Below are positions 25,693 to 35,900 of a stretch of DNA of 47,784 bases, piece by piece. Each line of letters starts with the position of its first letter. The first letter of the stretch is position 1. The translations under genes were made by a program, and so were the position numbers. Source of the stretch: Pantoea conspicua (lineage in GTDB: Bacteria; Pseudomonadota; Gammaproteobacteria; Enterobacterales; Enterobacteriaceae); NCBI RefSeq assembly GCF_002095315.1, contig NZ_MLFN01000029.1:1-47784 (forward strand). Reading direction: 5' to 3'. The notes below the pieces were generated by a model, which did not search any database, was not told the DNA's origin, and saw only the letters and a list, made by a program, of their open reading frames with translations.

Positions 25693-26367
25693 TCGTGTTG
25701 ATTAAAATTTGTACAGGATGTTGCGTAGTAGGTTTAACTGAATAATTCACTGCGCTGAGTGAGGATAATAACATGATAGATCATGCTTTTTTCAGGGGAT
25801 CTCGCGGGCAACAGGATGAGACGTTGCAGGTTATCCCAACTTACTCGCAACAATGAACAGGATCTCATACCCGGTTATCCACAGAAAAGTGGGATAACCG
25901 GCCAGCTTGTACGGTACTGGTTCCATTTACAGCCTTGACTTTCCCGTTTTTGACGCTAATTTCGCCACTCTGACCTCAGGCTGAGCAATCTGTTGTGGAT
26001 AACCTGCTGGTTGGTTAAAATTCATTCAATTGTAAAGAGGCGGCGGTTTTGTCGGAGTTTTAACACTCAGCCAATTTGGCTGGAATTACTTTTTATACAT
26101 ATTAATCATAAGGATAGTAAATAATCCATTTTTTATCTCTCTGAACCGGCTGACAAGGTTATTCAGTTAACTCCCGCGTTCTGCACAAAGCTATCCACAG
26201 AAAAGGTGAATAAGATCGATTTTTCTGACGGGGATTGTTCATAACTAGCGGCTTCTCTGTGAGTTATCCCGGAGTTTTACGCTCAACACCCCGTGAATCC
26301 AGTGGTTTACCGCCTGTAAGGAGTGTGAAACAATCAGCCTATTCAAATTTAGCTTTGAGGTAGTCCG
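25693..26367. other. 675-bp mutH-rppH gap: DARS2-like DnaA-reactivating sequence
   Basis: No gene was found here. The stretch is A+T-rich and holds several DnaA boxes (consensus TTATNCACA): perfect at 25875-25883 (+) and 25994-26002 (-). One-mismatch copies lie at 26093-26101 (TTATACATA), 26179-26187 (TTCTGCACA) and 26191-26199 (CTATCCACA). Weaker ones lie at 25831-25839, 25889-25897 (-) and 26264-26272. In E. coli the mutH-rppH (ygdP) interval is DARS2, which turns ADP-DnaA into ATP-DnaA to time replication. Gene context plus box clustering make this the likely homologue. IHF and Fis sites could not be placed with confidence. Confidence 0.75.
25871..25901. repeat. Inverted repeat around the best DnaA box
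   Basis: CCGGTTATCC (25871-25880) and GGATAACCGG (25892-25901) form a perfect 10-bp inverted repeat with 11 bases between. The left arm contains most of a perfect DnaA box; the right arm gives a weaker box in the opposite direction. Opposed boxes are typical of a DARS core. Confidence 0.7.
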
Positions 26368-26894
26368 GTGATCGATGATGATGCTACCGCCCGAATGTTG
26401 GTATCGTAATTTGTAACAGGCAGGGACAAGTGTTATGGGCCAGGCGCTTTGGACAGCACTCCTGGCAATTTCCTCAGGGAGGCATCAATCCCGGTGAAAC
26501 CGCTGAACAGGCGATGTATCGCGAACTGTTCGAAGAAGTGGGGTTACACCGTAAAGATGTTCGAATACTTGCATCTACCCGTAACTGGTTGCGCTACAAG
26601 TTGCCAAAACGTTTGGTGCGTTGGGACACAAAGCCGGTATGTATCGGCCAGAAACAAAAGTGGTTTCTTCTGCAGTTAATGTCTAATGACGCGGATATCA
26701 ATGTGCAGCACAGCAGCACGCCTGAGTTCGACGGCTGGCGCTGGGTGAGCTTCTGGTATCCGGTGCGTCAGGTTGTCTCCTTCAAACGCGACGTCTACCG
26801 TCGGGTGATGAAGGAATTCGCTGGCGTGGTGATGTCTATGCAGGAGAGTGCGGGGCAGCGAAACAATCCTGCCCATCGACGTAAGAGAGGATAG
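26368..26894 (+). pseudogene. rppH: RNA pyrophosphohydrolase RppH, frameshifted near the start
   Basis: RppH removes pyrophosphate from 5' ends of mRNA, opening them to RNase E decay. The Nudix box is intact: [22 protein letters not shown]. The natural start is the GTG at 26368 (VIDDD), but a G is missing after GAT-GAT-GAT at about 26383, where GATGGC is expected for Asp-Gly. With it restored the frame reads [30 protein letters not shown] and continues to the stop at 26894 (about 175 residues). As written, only a later GTG at 26430 could start, losing 21 residues of the first strands. Error is more likely than loss of so central a gene. ptsP follows after 12 bp. Confidence 0.88.
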
Positions 26895-26906
26895 GCCACG
26901 CCCTTT

Positions 26907-29153
26907 ATGCTCACTCAGTTGCGCGAAATTGTAGAAAAAGTGGCGAGTGCGCCGCGTCTGAATGAAGCACTCGACATCCTGGTTAATGAGATCTGTCTGG
27001 CGATGGATACGGAAGTCTGTTCCGTTTACCTCGCCGATCACGATCGTCGCTGCTATTACCTGATGGCGACGCGCGGCCTGAAAAAGCCGCGTGGCCGCAC
27101 TGTGACGCTGGCGTTTGACGAAGGCATCGTTGGCTTAGTCGGCCGTCTGGCCGAGCCGATCAACCTTGCCGACGCGCAAAGTCATCCCAGTTTTAAATAT
27201 ATCCCCGCGGTGAAAGAGGAGCGCTATCGCTCCTTCCTCGGCGTGCCGATTATCAGCCGTCGCCAGCTGCTTGGCGTGCTGGTGGTACAGCAGCGTGAAC
27301 ATCGCCAGTTTGATGAGAGCGAAGAGTCGTTTCTGGTCACGCTGGCCACGCAGATGGCGGCGCTGCTGTCGCAATCCCAGATGGGGCAGCTGTTTGGTCA
27401 GTTCCGTCAGACCCGGATACGTGCCATCGCCGCCGCGCCAGGCGTGGCGGTAGCACCGGGCTGGGTCGATGAGACGCAGCCGCTGCTCGATCAGGTCTCC
27501 GCGGCCTCAACGCTGGATGTTCAGCGTGAGCGTGAACGCCTGTCGCTCGCCATGAGCGAAGCCGCCAGCGAATTTCGCCGTTTCAGCAAGCGTTTCAGTG
27601 CCAGCGTGCAGAAAGAGAGCGCGGCGATCTTTGACCTCTATTCCCACCTGTTAACCGATGCCCGGCTGAAGAAAGATCTGTTCGATGAGATCGAGCGCGG
27701 ATCGGTGGCGGAGTGGGCGGTTAAACAGGTGATCGAGAAGTTTGCCGAACAGTTCGCCAGCCTGACCGACAGCTATCTGCGGGAACGTGCGGGCGATCTG
27801 CGGGTGCTGGGTCAGCGGTTGTTATTCCATCTTGATGATTCGCTGGTCGGCACCAACGCCTGGCCGGAGCGGTTTGTGCTGGTGGCGGATGAACTGACCG
27901 CCACCTCGCTGGCAGAGCTGCCGCACGAGCGGCTGGCTGGGGTAGTGGTGCGCGACGGTGCCGCTAACTCCCATGCGGCGATCCTGACGCGTGCCATGGG
28001 GATCCCGACGGTAATGGGCGCCGATATCCTGCCGCATCAGCTGAATAAACGACTGCTGATCGTCGATGGTTATCGCGGCGAGCTGTTAATTGATCCCGAA
28101 CCGGTGCTGGTGCAGGAGTATCAGCGGCTGATCAGTGAAGAGAACGCACTGAGCAAAACGGCAGAAGGGGTCGTCGATCAACCCGGTGAGCTGAAAAGCG
28201 GCGAGCGCGTGCAGGTGATGCTCAACGCCGGTTTAAGTCCGGAGCATGAACAGGCGCTCGGCAGTTGGGTTGACGGCATTGGTCTCTATCGCACCGAGAT
28301 CCCCTTTATGCTGCAGAATGGCTTCCCGTCAGAAGAGGAGCAGGTGGCGCAGTACCAGGGCATGTTGCAGCTGTTTCACAACAAGCCGGTCACGCTGCGC
28401 ACCCTTGATGTGGGCGCGGATAAACAGCTGCCCTACATGCCGATCAGTGAAGAGAATCCCTGTCTCGGCTGGCGCGGTATCCGCCTGACGCTCGATCAGC
28501 CGGAAATTTTTCTGGTCCAGGTGCGTGCCATGCTGCGGGCGAATGCGGCCTCCGGCAACCTCAGTATTCTGCTGCCGATGATCAGTCATATCGATGAAAT
28601 CGACGAGGCGAAACGGTTGATCGATCGCGCCGGTCGCGAAGTGGAAGAGATGCTGGGCTACCCCATCCCCACGCCGCGCATCGGTATCATGATTGAAGTG
28701 CCGTCGATGCTGTTTATGATCCCGCATCTGGCGTCGCGCGTTGATTTTGTCTCGGTCGGCACCAACGATCTGACCCAGTATCTGCTGGCGGTGGACCGCA
28801 ATAACACCCGCGTGGCCAATCTCTACGACTCGCTGCACCCGGCGATGCTGCGCGCCCTGCACGCCATCGCCCGCGAAGCCCGTCAGGCCAATCTTGAACT
28901 CTGCCTGTGTGGTGAAATGGCGGGCGATCCGATGTGTGTCGCACTGCTGGTGGGGATGGGTTATCACCATCTCAGCATGAACGGAAAAAATGTGCCGCGC
29001 GTGAAATACCTGCTGCGCCATCTGGATCATGAAGAAGCGCAGAAGCTCAGTGAGCAGGGAATGAATGCGCACACCGCTACCGAGGTTCGCCATCTGGTCT
29101 CCGCCTTTATGGAGCGGCGTGGATTGGGCGGTCTGATCCGCGGAGGCCGCTAA
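26907..29153 (+). CDS. ptsP: Nitrogen-PTS enzyme I (PtsP, EI-Ntr)
   Basis: PtsP autophosphorylates from phosphoenolpyruvate and passes phosphate to NPr, the start of the nitrogen-related PTS, which regulates rather than transports. The 748-residue protein has an N-terminal GAF domain (about 1-165) that senses glutamine/2-oxoglutarate in related species. The phosphorylated His356 lies in RDGAANSHAAI. The PEP-binding barrel contains GIGLYRTEIPFM, RTLDVGADKQ, VSVGTNDLTQY and LCGEMAGDP. Length equals E. coli PtsP. It shares an operon with rppH. It is separate from the sugar PTS proteins elsewhere in this window. Confidence 0.98.
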   Translation: MLTQLREIVEKVASAPRLNEALDILVNEICLAMDTEVCSVYLADHDRRCYYLMATRGLKKPRGRTVTLAFDEGIVGLVGRLAEPINLADAQSHPSFKYIPAVKEERYRSFLGVPIISRRQLLGVLVVQQREHRQFDESEESFLVTLATQMAALLSQSQMGQLFGQFRQTRIRAIAAAPGVAVAPGWVDETQPLLDQVSAASTLDVQRERERLSLAMSEAASEFRRFSKRFSASVQKESAAIFDLYSHLLTDARLKKDLFDEIERGSVAEWAVKQVIEKFAEQFASLTDSYLRERAGDLRVLGQRLLFHLDDSLVGTNAWPERFVLVADELTATSLAELPHERLAGVVVRDGAANSHAAILTRAMGIPTVMGADILPHQLNKRLLIVDGYRGELLIDPEPVLVQEYQRLISEENALSKTAEGVVDQPGELKSGERVQVMLNAGLSPEHEQALGSWVDGIGLYRTEIPFMLQNGFPSEEEQVAQYQGMLQLFHNKPVTLRTLDVGADKQLPYMPISEENPCLGWRGIRLTLDQPEIFLVQVRAMLRANAASGNLSILLPMISHIDEIDEAKRLIDRAGREVEEMLGYPIPTPRIGIMIEVPSMLFMIPHLASRVDFVSVGTNDLTQYLLAVDRNNTRVANLYDSLHPAMLRALHAIAREARQANLELCLCGEMAGDPMCVALLVGMGYHHLSMNGKNVPRVKYLLRHLDHEEAQKLSEQGMNAHTATEVRHLVSAFMERRGLGGLIRGGR

Positions 29154-29256
29154 GCGCCATCCCGGCAGGCGATTTTATTTCCCCTGCTGGCCAGGCGGGC
29201 CAGGCGCGAAGCGTTAAGTGCATTGACATTTCGGCGTCAACTGACAAAACCGGCTG

Positions 29257-29265
29257 TGCTATGAT
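29257..29265 (+). promoter_or_regulatory. Candidate promoter of lgt-thyA
   Basis: An extended -10 element, TGC-TATGAT, lies 61 bp before the lgt ATG in the ptsP-lgt gap. A perfect TTGACA at 29223 is too far upstream (31 bases) to be its -35; extended -10 promoters do not need one. Confidence 0.5.
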
Positions 29266-29326
29266 GCGCAGCCTTAATTTATGTGCCTGTTAACGCCCTT
29301 TTTCAGGGCTGAAAAATAGACGGTGA

Positions 29327-30211
29327 ATGATGAATAACGGCTATATTGCATTTCCGCAGTTCGATCCGGTGATCTTCTCGATCGGACCGGTTTCGCTGCA
29401 CTGGTACGGTCTGATGTATCTGGTCGGCTTTGTTTTCGCCATGTGGCTGGCGGTGCGTCGCGCCAACAAGCCAGGCAGCGGCTGGAAAAAAGAGGAAGTG
29501 GAAAACCTGCTGTATGCCGGTTTCCTCGGCGTGTTCCTTGGCGGCCGTATTGGTTACGTGCTGTTCTACAATTTACCGCTGTTCCTTGAAAATCCGCTCT
29601 ATCTGTTCAAAGTCTGGGATGGCGGTATGTCATTCCACGGTGGCCTGATTGGGGTGATTGTGGTGATGCTGGTCTTCGCTCGCCGCACTAAGCGCCATTT
29701 CTTCCAGGTGGCTGATTTCATCGCCCCGCTGATCCCGTTTGGTCTCGGTGCAGGCCGTCTTGGCAACTTCATTAACGGCGAGCTGTGGGGCCGTGTTGAT
29801 CCTGGCTTCCCGTTTGCCATGCTGTTCCCCGGCTCACGCAGCGAAGATGTCGCGCTGGCCGCCACCAATCCACAGTATCAGGCGCTGCTCAATACCTATG
29901 GCGTCCTGCCGCGTCATCCTTCGCAGCTCTATGAACTGATTCTTGAAGGGGTGGTGCTGTTCATCATTCTTAACCTGTTTATTCGTAAGCCGCGCCCGAT
30001 GGGCAGTGTCTCTGGCCTGTTCCTGATCGGTTACGGCGCATTCCGTATTATCGTCGAGTTCTTCCGCCAGCCGGATGCTCAGCTTGGCCTGTTTGAAGGC
30101 GGAATCAGTATGGGGCAGATTCTCTCCGTACCCATGATTATTGCCGGTATCGCCATGATGATTTGGGCCTATCGTCGTCGTCCACAGCCACAATTTCGTG
30201 AGGAAAAATGA
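29327..30211 (+). CDS. lgt: Prolipoprotein diacylglyceryl transferase Lgt
   Basis: Lgt moves a diacylglyceryl group from phosphatidylglycerol to the lipobox cysteine of prolipoproteins in the inner membrane. The 294-residue protein has about seven helices, the essential His104 in MSFHGGLIG, and the Lgt signature [26 protein letters not shown] and [14 protein letters not shown] follow. Two successive ATG codons open the gene. Its stop overlaps thyA by ATGA, as in E. coli, where thyA translation depends on lgt. Confidence 0.98.
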   Translation: MMNNGYIAFPQFDPVIFSIGPVSLHWYGLMYLVGFVFAMWLAVRRANKPGSGWKKEEVENLLYAGFLGVFLGGRIGYVLFYNLPLFLENPLYLFKVWDGGMSFHGGLIGVIVVMLVFARRTKRHFFQVADFIAPLIPFGLGAGRLGNFINGELWGRVDPGFPFAMLFPGSRSEDVALAATNPQYQALLNTYGVLPRHPSQLYELILEGVVLFIILNLFIRKPRPMGSVSGLFLIGYGAFRIIVEFFRQPDAQLGLFEGGISMGQILSVPMIIAGIAMMIWAYRRRPQPQFREEK

Positions 30212-31002
30212 AACAGTATCTGGATCTGATGCAACATGTGCTGAATGAAGGCACGCCAAAAGCTGACCGTACCGGAACCGGCACGCTTTCAATTTTTGGA
30301 CACCAGATGCGTTTCAATCTGCAGGATGGTTTTCCGCTGGTCACCACGAAAAAATGCCATATCCGCTCGATCATTCATGAGCTGCTGTGGTTCCTGAAAG
30401 GTGACACTAACATCGGTTATCTGAAGGACAATAATGTCTCGATCTGGGATGAGTGGGCGGATGAACAGGGCGATCTTGGCCCGGTTTATGGCAAGCAGTG
30501 GCGCAGCTGGGGCACCGCCAGCGGCGGAGAGATTGACCAGATCAGCAAAGTGATTGAACAACTGAAACGCGACCCTGACTCACGCCGGATTATCGTTTCA
30601 GCCTGGAACGTGGGTGAACTGGAGCAGATGGCGCTGGCACCGTGCCACGCTTTCTTCCAGTTCTATGTGGCTGACGGCAAACTCTCCTGCCAGCTTTACC
30701 AGCGCTCCTGTGACATTTTCCTGGGTCTGCCGTTCAACATTGCCAGTTATGCACTGCTGGTGCATATGGTGGCACAGCAGTGTGACCTGCAGGTCGGTGA
30801 CTTCGTCTGGACCGGTGGGGATACCCACCTCTACAGTAACCATCTGGAGCAGGCGCGCCTGCAGCTGACCCGTGAGCCGCGTCCATTGCCGAAGCTGGTC
30901 ATTAAGCGTAAACCCGCTTCATTGTTTGACTACCAGTTCGATGATTTCGACATTGAAGGTTACGATCCGCATCCGGCCATTAAGGCGCCGGTCGCGATTT
31001 AA
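30208..31002 (+). CDS. thyA: Thymidylate synthase ThyA
   Basis: ThyA converts dUMP to dTMP with methylene-tetrahydrofolate. The 264-residue sequence, the same length as E. coli, has the nucleophile Cys146 in [10 protein letters not shown], the dUMP phosphate arginines in DRTGTGT and [12 protein letters not shown], and [18 protein letters not shown]. It starts within the last codon of lgt (ATGA overlap) and is closed by a strong terminator. Confidence 0.99.
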   Translation: MKQYLDLMQHVLNEGTPKADRTGTGTLSIFGHQMRFNLQDGFPLVTTKKCHIRSIIHELLWFLKGDTNIGYLKDNNVSIWDEWADEQGDLGPVYGKQWRSWGTASGGEIDQISKVIEQLKRDPDSRRIIVSAWNVGELEQMALAPCHAFFQFYVADGKLSCQLYQRSCDIFLGLPFNIASYALLVHMVAQQCDLQVGDFVWTGGDTHLYSNHLEQARLQLTREPRPLPKLVIKRKPASLFDYQFDDFDIEGYDPHPAIKAPVAI

Positions 31003-31016
31003 CCCATGCCAATGAA

Positions 31017-31054
31017 AAAGCCCCGGTGATGCTCTGCACGCCGGGGCTTTTTTT
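31017..31054 (+). terminator. Intrinsic terminator of lgt-thyA
   Basis: Stem AAAGCCCCGG / CCGGGGCTTT followed by a run of seven T (31048-31054), 14 bp after the thyA stop. Confidence 0.92.
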
Positions 31055-31193
31055 ATGCCTGAGCGGCAAAAAAGGCGGCACGGCTCGCAGCGGCATGCCA
31101 CTGAATGTCTGATGATCGTTTTCTCTGCGATGTGGTTTCCAGCCCCTCAACTGCCCGCTTGTTCCCGCTTTCATCACCCGGCACGCTAGCGCC

Positions 31194-31662
31194 ATGAAAA
31201 GATACCCGTTACGCGGTTTTACCCTGCCGGAACTGCTGGTGGTGATGGTGATTGCTGGCATCCTGAGCCTCGGCGCGCTTCACGGCTGGCAGCGCTGGCA
31301 GCAGCGGCAGCAGCTGCGCGATACCGCCCAGCAGCTGCAGGGTTTTTGTTGCGGCTGCGTGCTCAGGCGTTCCGGCAAAATCGTGACCTGATCCTCTGGT
31401 CACGGGCGGATCATCCCTGGTGTATTGGCGGCGGCAGTCCATCGCCTGATGCATGTCAGGCCGGAAAGCGGCTGCATTTCGTTGCGCCGTACCCTGAAGT
31501 GATCCTATACGAGATACGCGGCGAGCCGGGCTTTTACGGGCGTCGCAACGTGGCCAGAGCGGGCAGCATCGAACTGGGTAATAAGGCAGGCCGGCTGCGG
31601 CTGATTATTTCGGCCCGGGCGCGTATCCGTTTTGCTCTACCGAAGAGGAGGCGTGCCGGTGA
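31194..31662 (+). pseudogene. ppdA: Minor pseudopilin PpdA, two frameshifts
   Basis: PpdA is a type II/IV pilin-like protein, one of four encoded upstream of recC. The start MKRYPLRGFTLPELLVVMV has a prepilin leader cleaved after Gly8 and a hydrophobic helix. The frame breaks at a run of five T (31343-31347) after QQLQG; six T would continue as FLLRLRAQAFRQNRD. It breaks again at four T (31630-31633), where five would give RIRFCSTEEEACR and a TGA at 31660-31662. The repaired protein has about 156 residues, as in E. coli, and overlaps ppdB by 10 bp. Both breaks are one-base deletions in T runs. Confidence 0.82.
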
Positions 31663-32186
31663 AAGCGGCCGGTTTCAGCCTGCTGGAGATGCTGATCGCG
31701 ATGGCGATTGGTGCGGTGCTGATGGTCAGCGCCGGACGTTTCTTACCGCTGCTGCTGGGCGAGAACGTCGAATTGTTGCAGCGGGCGCAGCTGCGTCAGG
31801 AGCTTCAGCAGATCATGGCCACGCTGGAAAAGGCGGTGCGGCGGGCCGGCTATTGCCACGGCGAGTGTGGCAACGGCGCACTGACAATCAGTGAAAACTG
31901 TCTGCTGCTGCGCTGGGATGAGAACAGCAATGGTCAGTGGGAAGGCGTTAACCAGACGGACAGCGATCACTACGGCTATCGCCTGCGGCTGCAACAGCTG
32001 GAGATGCAGCGCGGGGTTGATGACTGCCGTTCTGGCGGCTGGGAACGGCTCTCTGATCCGGCTTTCCTGACGCTGGAGCAGTTCAGTGTGATCCGCCAGC
32101 AGAGGTTAATCCGGTTGCGGTTGCAGGGACGAGCCGGGCGCTGGCTGGAAACGGTGGAAAGCTGGGTAGAGGGTGAAAACCTGTGA
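31653..32186 (+). CDS. ppdB: Minor pseudopilin PpdB
   Basis: This 177-residue protein has the prepilin leader VPVKAAG followed by FSLLEMLIAMAIGAVLMVSAGRF, with Glu5 of the mature protein conserved. The GTG at 31653 is chosen because AAGAGGAGG lies just upstream and the leader is the right length. RAGYCHG, CLLLRWDENSNGQW and the C-terminal VRLRL-type strands match E. coli PpdB. These proteins form the tip or priming complex of a pilus-like fibre; function in enterobacteria is little known. It overlaps ygdB by 4 bp (GTGA). Confidence 0.9.
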   Translation: MPVKAAGFSLLEMLIAMAIGAVLMVSAGRFLPLLLGENVELLQRAQLRQELQQIMATLEKAVRRAGYCHGECGNGALTISENCLLLRWDENSNGQWEGVNQTDSDHYGYRLRLQQLEMQRGVDDCRSGGWERLSDPAFLTLEQFSVIRQQRLIRLRLQGRAGRWLETVESWVEGENL

Positions 32187-32587
32187 AGCAGCGGGGCAGC
32201 AGCACGCTGGGCATGGTGTTAATGCTGTTAGTGATCGGCAGCCTGACGCTGCATGCCAGCCGGAAAATGCTGGAGCAGGGGGTGCTGTTACTGGCTGATG
32301 AGCAGCAGTTCATACAGGATTTCTGGCGGGCGCAGTCGGCACTGCAATGGGGCTTAACCCAACGCTGGCCGGCAGGCGAAACGGCCGGTTGCCAGCTTAA
32401 CGAAGGCGAGGGCTGGCGCAGTTGTCTACAGCGAGGTGAAGATGGAAAAGGGCTGCTTAAAGGTGAAGCCAGCGGCAGTGGCACCGCGGTATGGCAGTGG
32501 GTCACACTCCAGCAGAGCCGGATTCAGGCGCTGCCGCACGGCTGGATCGATTACTGTCCGTTCACCAGGCCGGGCGACTGTCTCTGA
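32183..32587 (+). CDS. ygdB: PpdB/PpdC-associated protein YgdB
   Basis: This 134-residue protein with one N-terminal membrane helix (GMVLMLLVIGSLTLHA) lies between ppdB and ppdC, as ygdB does in E. coli. Its start GTG overlaps the ppdB stop. Four cysteines could form disulfides in the periplasm. It resembles the PilX-type minor pilin component (SSTLGMVLMLLVIGSL), consistent with a set of four minor pilins. Confidence 0.82.
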   Translation: MKQRGSSTLGMVLMLLVIGSLTLHASRKMLEQGVLLLADEQQFIQDFWRAQSALQWGLTQRWPAGETAGCQLNEGEGWRSCLQRGEDGKGLLKGEASGSGTAVWQWVTLQQSRIQALPHGWIDYCPFTRPGDCL

Positions 32588-32873
32588 GACCGGCGGATTC
32601 AGCCTGCCGGAAGCGTTATTTGCTCTGCTGTTAATGGCATTAAGCAGCAGTGCGCTTTTACAATATCATCGCGCGCTGGTTCGCGGGTTCAGCCAGCAGT
32701 GGGAGCAGCGCGAGGCGTGGCGGGTAGCGGAGCAACGTCTGGTCGGGCAGGCCGTCGCAGGCTGGCATTCCACCCTGCAACGGCAGAGCAGCCCGACAGG
32801 CTGTGTGCTGGAACGGGCCGACGTCCAGGGGCCGCAGCAGCGTACGGCTACCCTGACGCGATTACGCTGTTAA
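32584..32873 (+). CDS. ppdC: Minor pseudopilin PpdC, start unresolved
   Basis: The mature part is clear: GGFSLPEALFALLLMALSSSALLQYH, ending TATLTRLRC before the TAA at 32873, as in E. coli PpdC. In its frame there is no ATG, GTG or TTG within a sensible leader length; the nearest ATG is at 32436, deep in ygdB. A CTG at 32584 overlaps the ygdB stop (CTGA) and would give the leader LRPGG if one G were missing from CCGGCGG. Either a rare start or another one-base deletion must be assumed. About 95 residues follow. Confidence 0.65.
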
Positions 32874-32977
32874 ACCGCAGTCACGAACGCCCTTTTGATG
32901 GGCTTCAACCGCGATCCGCGGTAGAGTTACCGGGCCGCAATACCGCAGTTATGTTCTGAGTTACCACAGGAGTTTTC

Positions 32978-35900
32978 ATGTTTCACGTTTATCACTCAAA
33001 TCAGCTTGATGTGCTGAAGATTCTGGCGGCTGCGGTGATTAAACATGATCCACTGGATGATCCTTTCGCCTCAGAAATGGTGCTGGTGCAAAGCCCGGGG
33101 ATGGCGCAGTGGCTGCAAATGGAGCTGGCGCAGACCTTTGGTATCGCCGCCAACATCGAATTTCCACTGCCGGCCAGCTTCATCTGGGAGATGTTCGTCC
33201 GGGTGCTGCCCGACATTCCGGTGGAGAGCGCCTTCAGTAAAGCCAGCATGAGCTGGAAGCTGATGCATCGTCTGCCGGAGATGCTGGAGCATGAGGAATT
33301 TATCTCGCTGCGCCACTACCTGCATGACGATGGCGACAAACGTAAACTGTTCCAGCTGAGCTCGCGGGTGGCGGATCTGTTTGACCAGTATCTGGTCTAT
33401 CGCGCCGACTGGCTCAACAGCTGGGAGCGCGGTGAAACCATTGAGGGGCTGGGCGAGGCGCAGCGCTGGCAGGCAGCACTGTGGCGCGATCTGGTTAGCT
33501 ATACCGCCACCCTGCGGCAGCCTGAATGGCATCGTGCCAACCTCTATGCGCGTTTTATTCAGACGCTGGAACAGGCGCAGCGCACGCCAGAAAATCTGCC
33601 GAAGCGGGTCTTTATCTGCGGCATCTCCGCCTTGCCACCGGTCTATCTTCAGGCGTTGCAGGCGCTGGGACGCCATATCGATATCCATCTGCTGTTTACC
33701 AATCCCTGCCGCGATTACTGGGGCGATATTCAGGATTATGCCTTTCTGGCGAAGCTGCAAAGCCGTCAGCGTCGGCGTCACGGCGCGGATGAACAGCGCG
33801 GACTGTTCCGCGACGTGGAACAGGCACCCGCGCTCTTCAATGAAGCGGGTGAACAACAGCTGACGAATCCGTTGCTTGCCTCATGGGGCAAGCTGGGGCG
33901 TGACAATCTTTTTCTGCTCAGCCAGATGGAAGATAATGACGACATTGACGCCTTTGTTGAGGTGGAAGAAGACAACCTGCTGCACTGTCTGCAGTCCGAT
34001 CTGCTCAACCTGCAGGACAACGCTGTCATCGGACTGAACGCCGCCGAACTGGCGCATAGCGATCAGAAACGCCGGCTCGATCCCGCCGATCGGTCGGTTG
34101 CGGTACAGGTATGCCACAGTGCCCAGCGTGAAGTTGAAGTGCTACAGGATCACCTGTTAGCGCTGATGGAGGCCAACCCGGCGCTGAAAGCGCGTGACAT
34201 TATTGTCATGGTGGCCGATATCGACGCCTATGCGCCCTTTATTCAGGCCGTTTTCGCCAACGCCCCTGCGGATCGTTATTTACCTTTCGCCATTTCAGAT
34301 CGCCGGGCTAGTCAGGCGCACCCGGCGATTGTCGCGTTCCTGCACCTGCTGGCGCTGCCGGACAGCCGGTTTGTCTCAGAAGATGTACTGGCGCTGCTGG
34401 ATGTGCCAGCGCTGGCCAGCCATTTCGCCATTGATGAAAGCGGATTGCGCCTGCTGCGACGCTGGGTCAGCGAATCGGGCGTGCGCTGGGGGCTGGATGA
34501 CGCCAGCGTGGAAGCCCTGTCATTACCGATTACCGGCCAGCACACCTGGCGCTTTGGTCTGCAACGTATGCTGCTGGGCTATGCGATGGAAAGCCACAAC
34601 GGTGACTGGCAAGGCATTCTGCCGTATGACGAATCGAGCGGCCTGGTGGGTGAACTGGCCGGGCATCTGGCGGAGCTGTTGTCACGGCTTAACCATTGGC
34701 GGCAGCGGCTGGCCGAACCACGACCGCTGCAGGCCTGGCTGCCGCTATGCCGCGAGCTGCTGAACGCCTTTTTCAGCCCGGATACGGAGACCGAAGCGGC
34801 GTTGCTGCTGGTGGAGGAGCAGTGGCAGGAGTTGATCGAATATGGCATGAACGCACGGTTTGAAGAGGCGATTCCGGTCACCCTGCTGCGTGACGATCTC
34901 CGCAGCCGGCTGGATCAGCAGCGTATCAGCCAGCGTTTTCTCGCCGGACAGATTAACTTCTGTACCCTGATGCCGATGCGTTCGATCCCGTTCCAGGTAG
35001 TTTGCCTGCTGGGGATGAATGATGGCGTTTATCCGCGCACCTTAGCGCCGTTAGGTTTTGATTTGATGCAACAAAAGTCACGCAAAGGCGATCGCAGCCG
35101 CCGTGACGATGACCGTTATCTGTTTCTGGAAGCGCTGATCTCTGCACAGCAGCAGCTCTACATCAGCTATATCGGGCGGGCCATTCAGGATAATACGGAA
35201 CGCTATCCGTCGGTGCTGGTCACAGAACTGCTGGATTACATCGGACAGAGTTTTTATCTGGAGGGGGATGAAGATCGCGATCTGGATGAGAGTGCGGCGC
35301 GGGTACGGGATCATCTGCAGCATCTGCACAGCCGGATGCCGTTTGCTGCCGACAACTTCCAGCCAGCCGCCAGGCTGCAGAGCTTTGCCCGTGAATGGTT
35401 ACCGGCCGCGCAGGGAACGGGGCAGCCGCAACCCGATTTTGTCCAGCCGCTGGCGGCACCGACGATTGAAATGCTGACGCTGGAGGCGTTTCTGCGCTTC
35501 TGGCGCCATCCGGTACGGGCGTGGTTTCATCAACGACTCGGGGTAAATTTCTGGCTGGAAGAGAACGAACTGCCTGACAGTGAGCCCTTTGCGCTCGACA
35601 ATCTGGAGCGTTATCAGATTAACGCGCAGTTGCTGAATGCGCTGGTGGAAGGAGAGGATACCCAGCGGCTCTATGCGCACCACCGTGCGGCGGGTAATCT
35701 GCCTTATGGTGCGTTTGGTGAACTCTTCTGGCAGGCGCAGCGCGACGAGATGCAGGAAGTGGCGGCAGAAGTGGTGACCCAGCGCAGCGAAGGGGAGAGC
35801 TGGGAAGTCAATCTGCAACTGGAACAGGTCAGCCTGACCGGCTGGCTTACGCAGGTGCAGGGCGACGGCCTGTTGCGCTGGCGACCAGGGGTACTGAACA

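Noticed and set aside
28329..29093. 254-codon open frame antisense to ptsP
   Set aside because: No motifs, and ptsP covers the whole stretch with full-length similarity to E. coli PtsP.
29223..29228. TTGACA as -35 of the lgt promoter
   Set aside because: It is 31 bases from the TATGAT, too far to work with it, and no -10 stands at 17 bases.
31343..31347. Phase variation by T-run slippage in ppdA
   Set aside because: The run is only five bases, and similar deletions affect unrelated genes nearby, so error is simpler.
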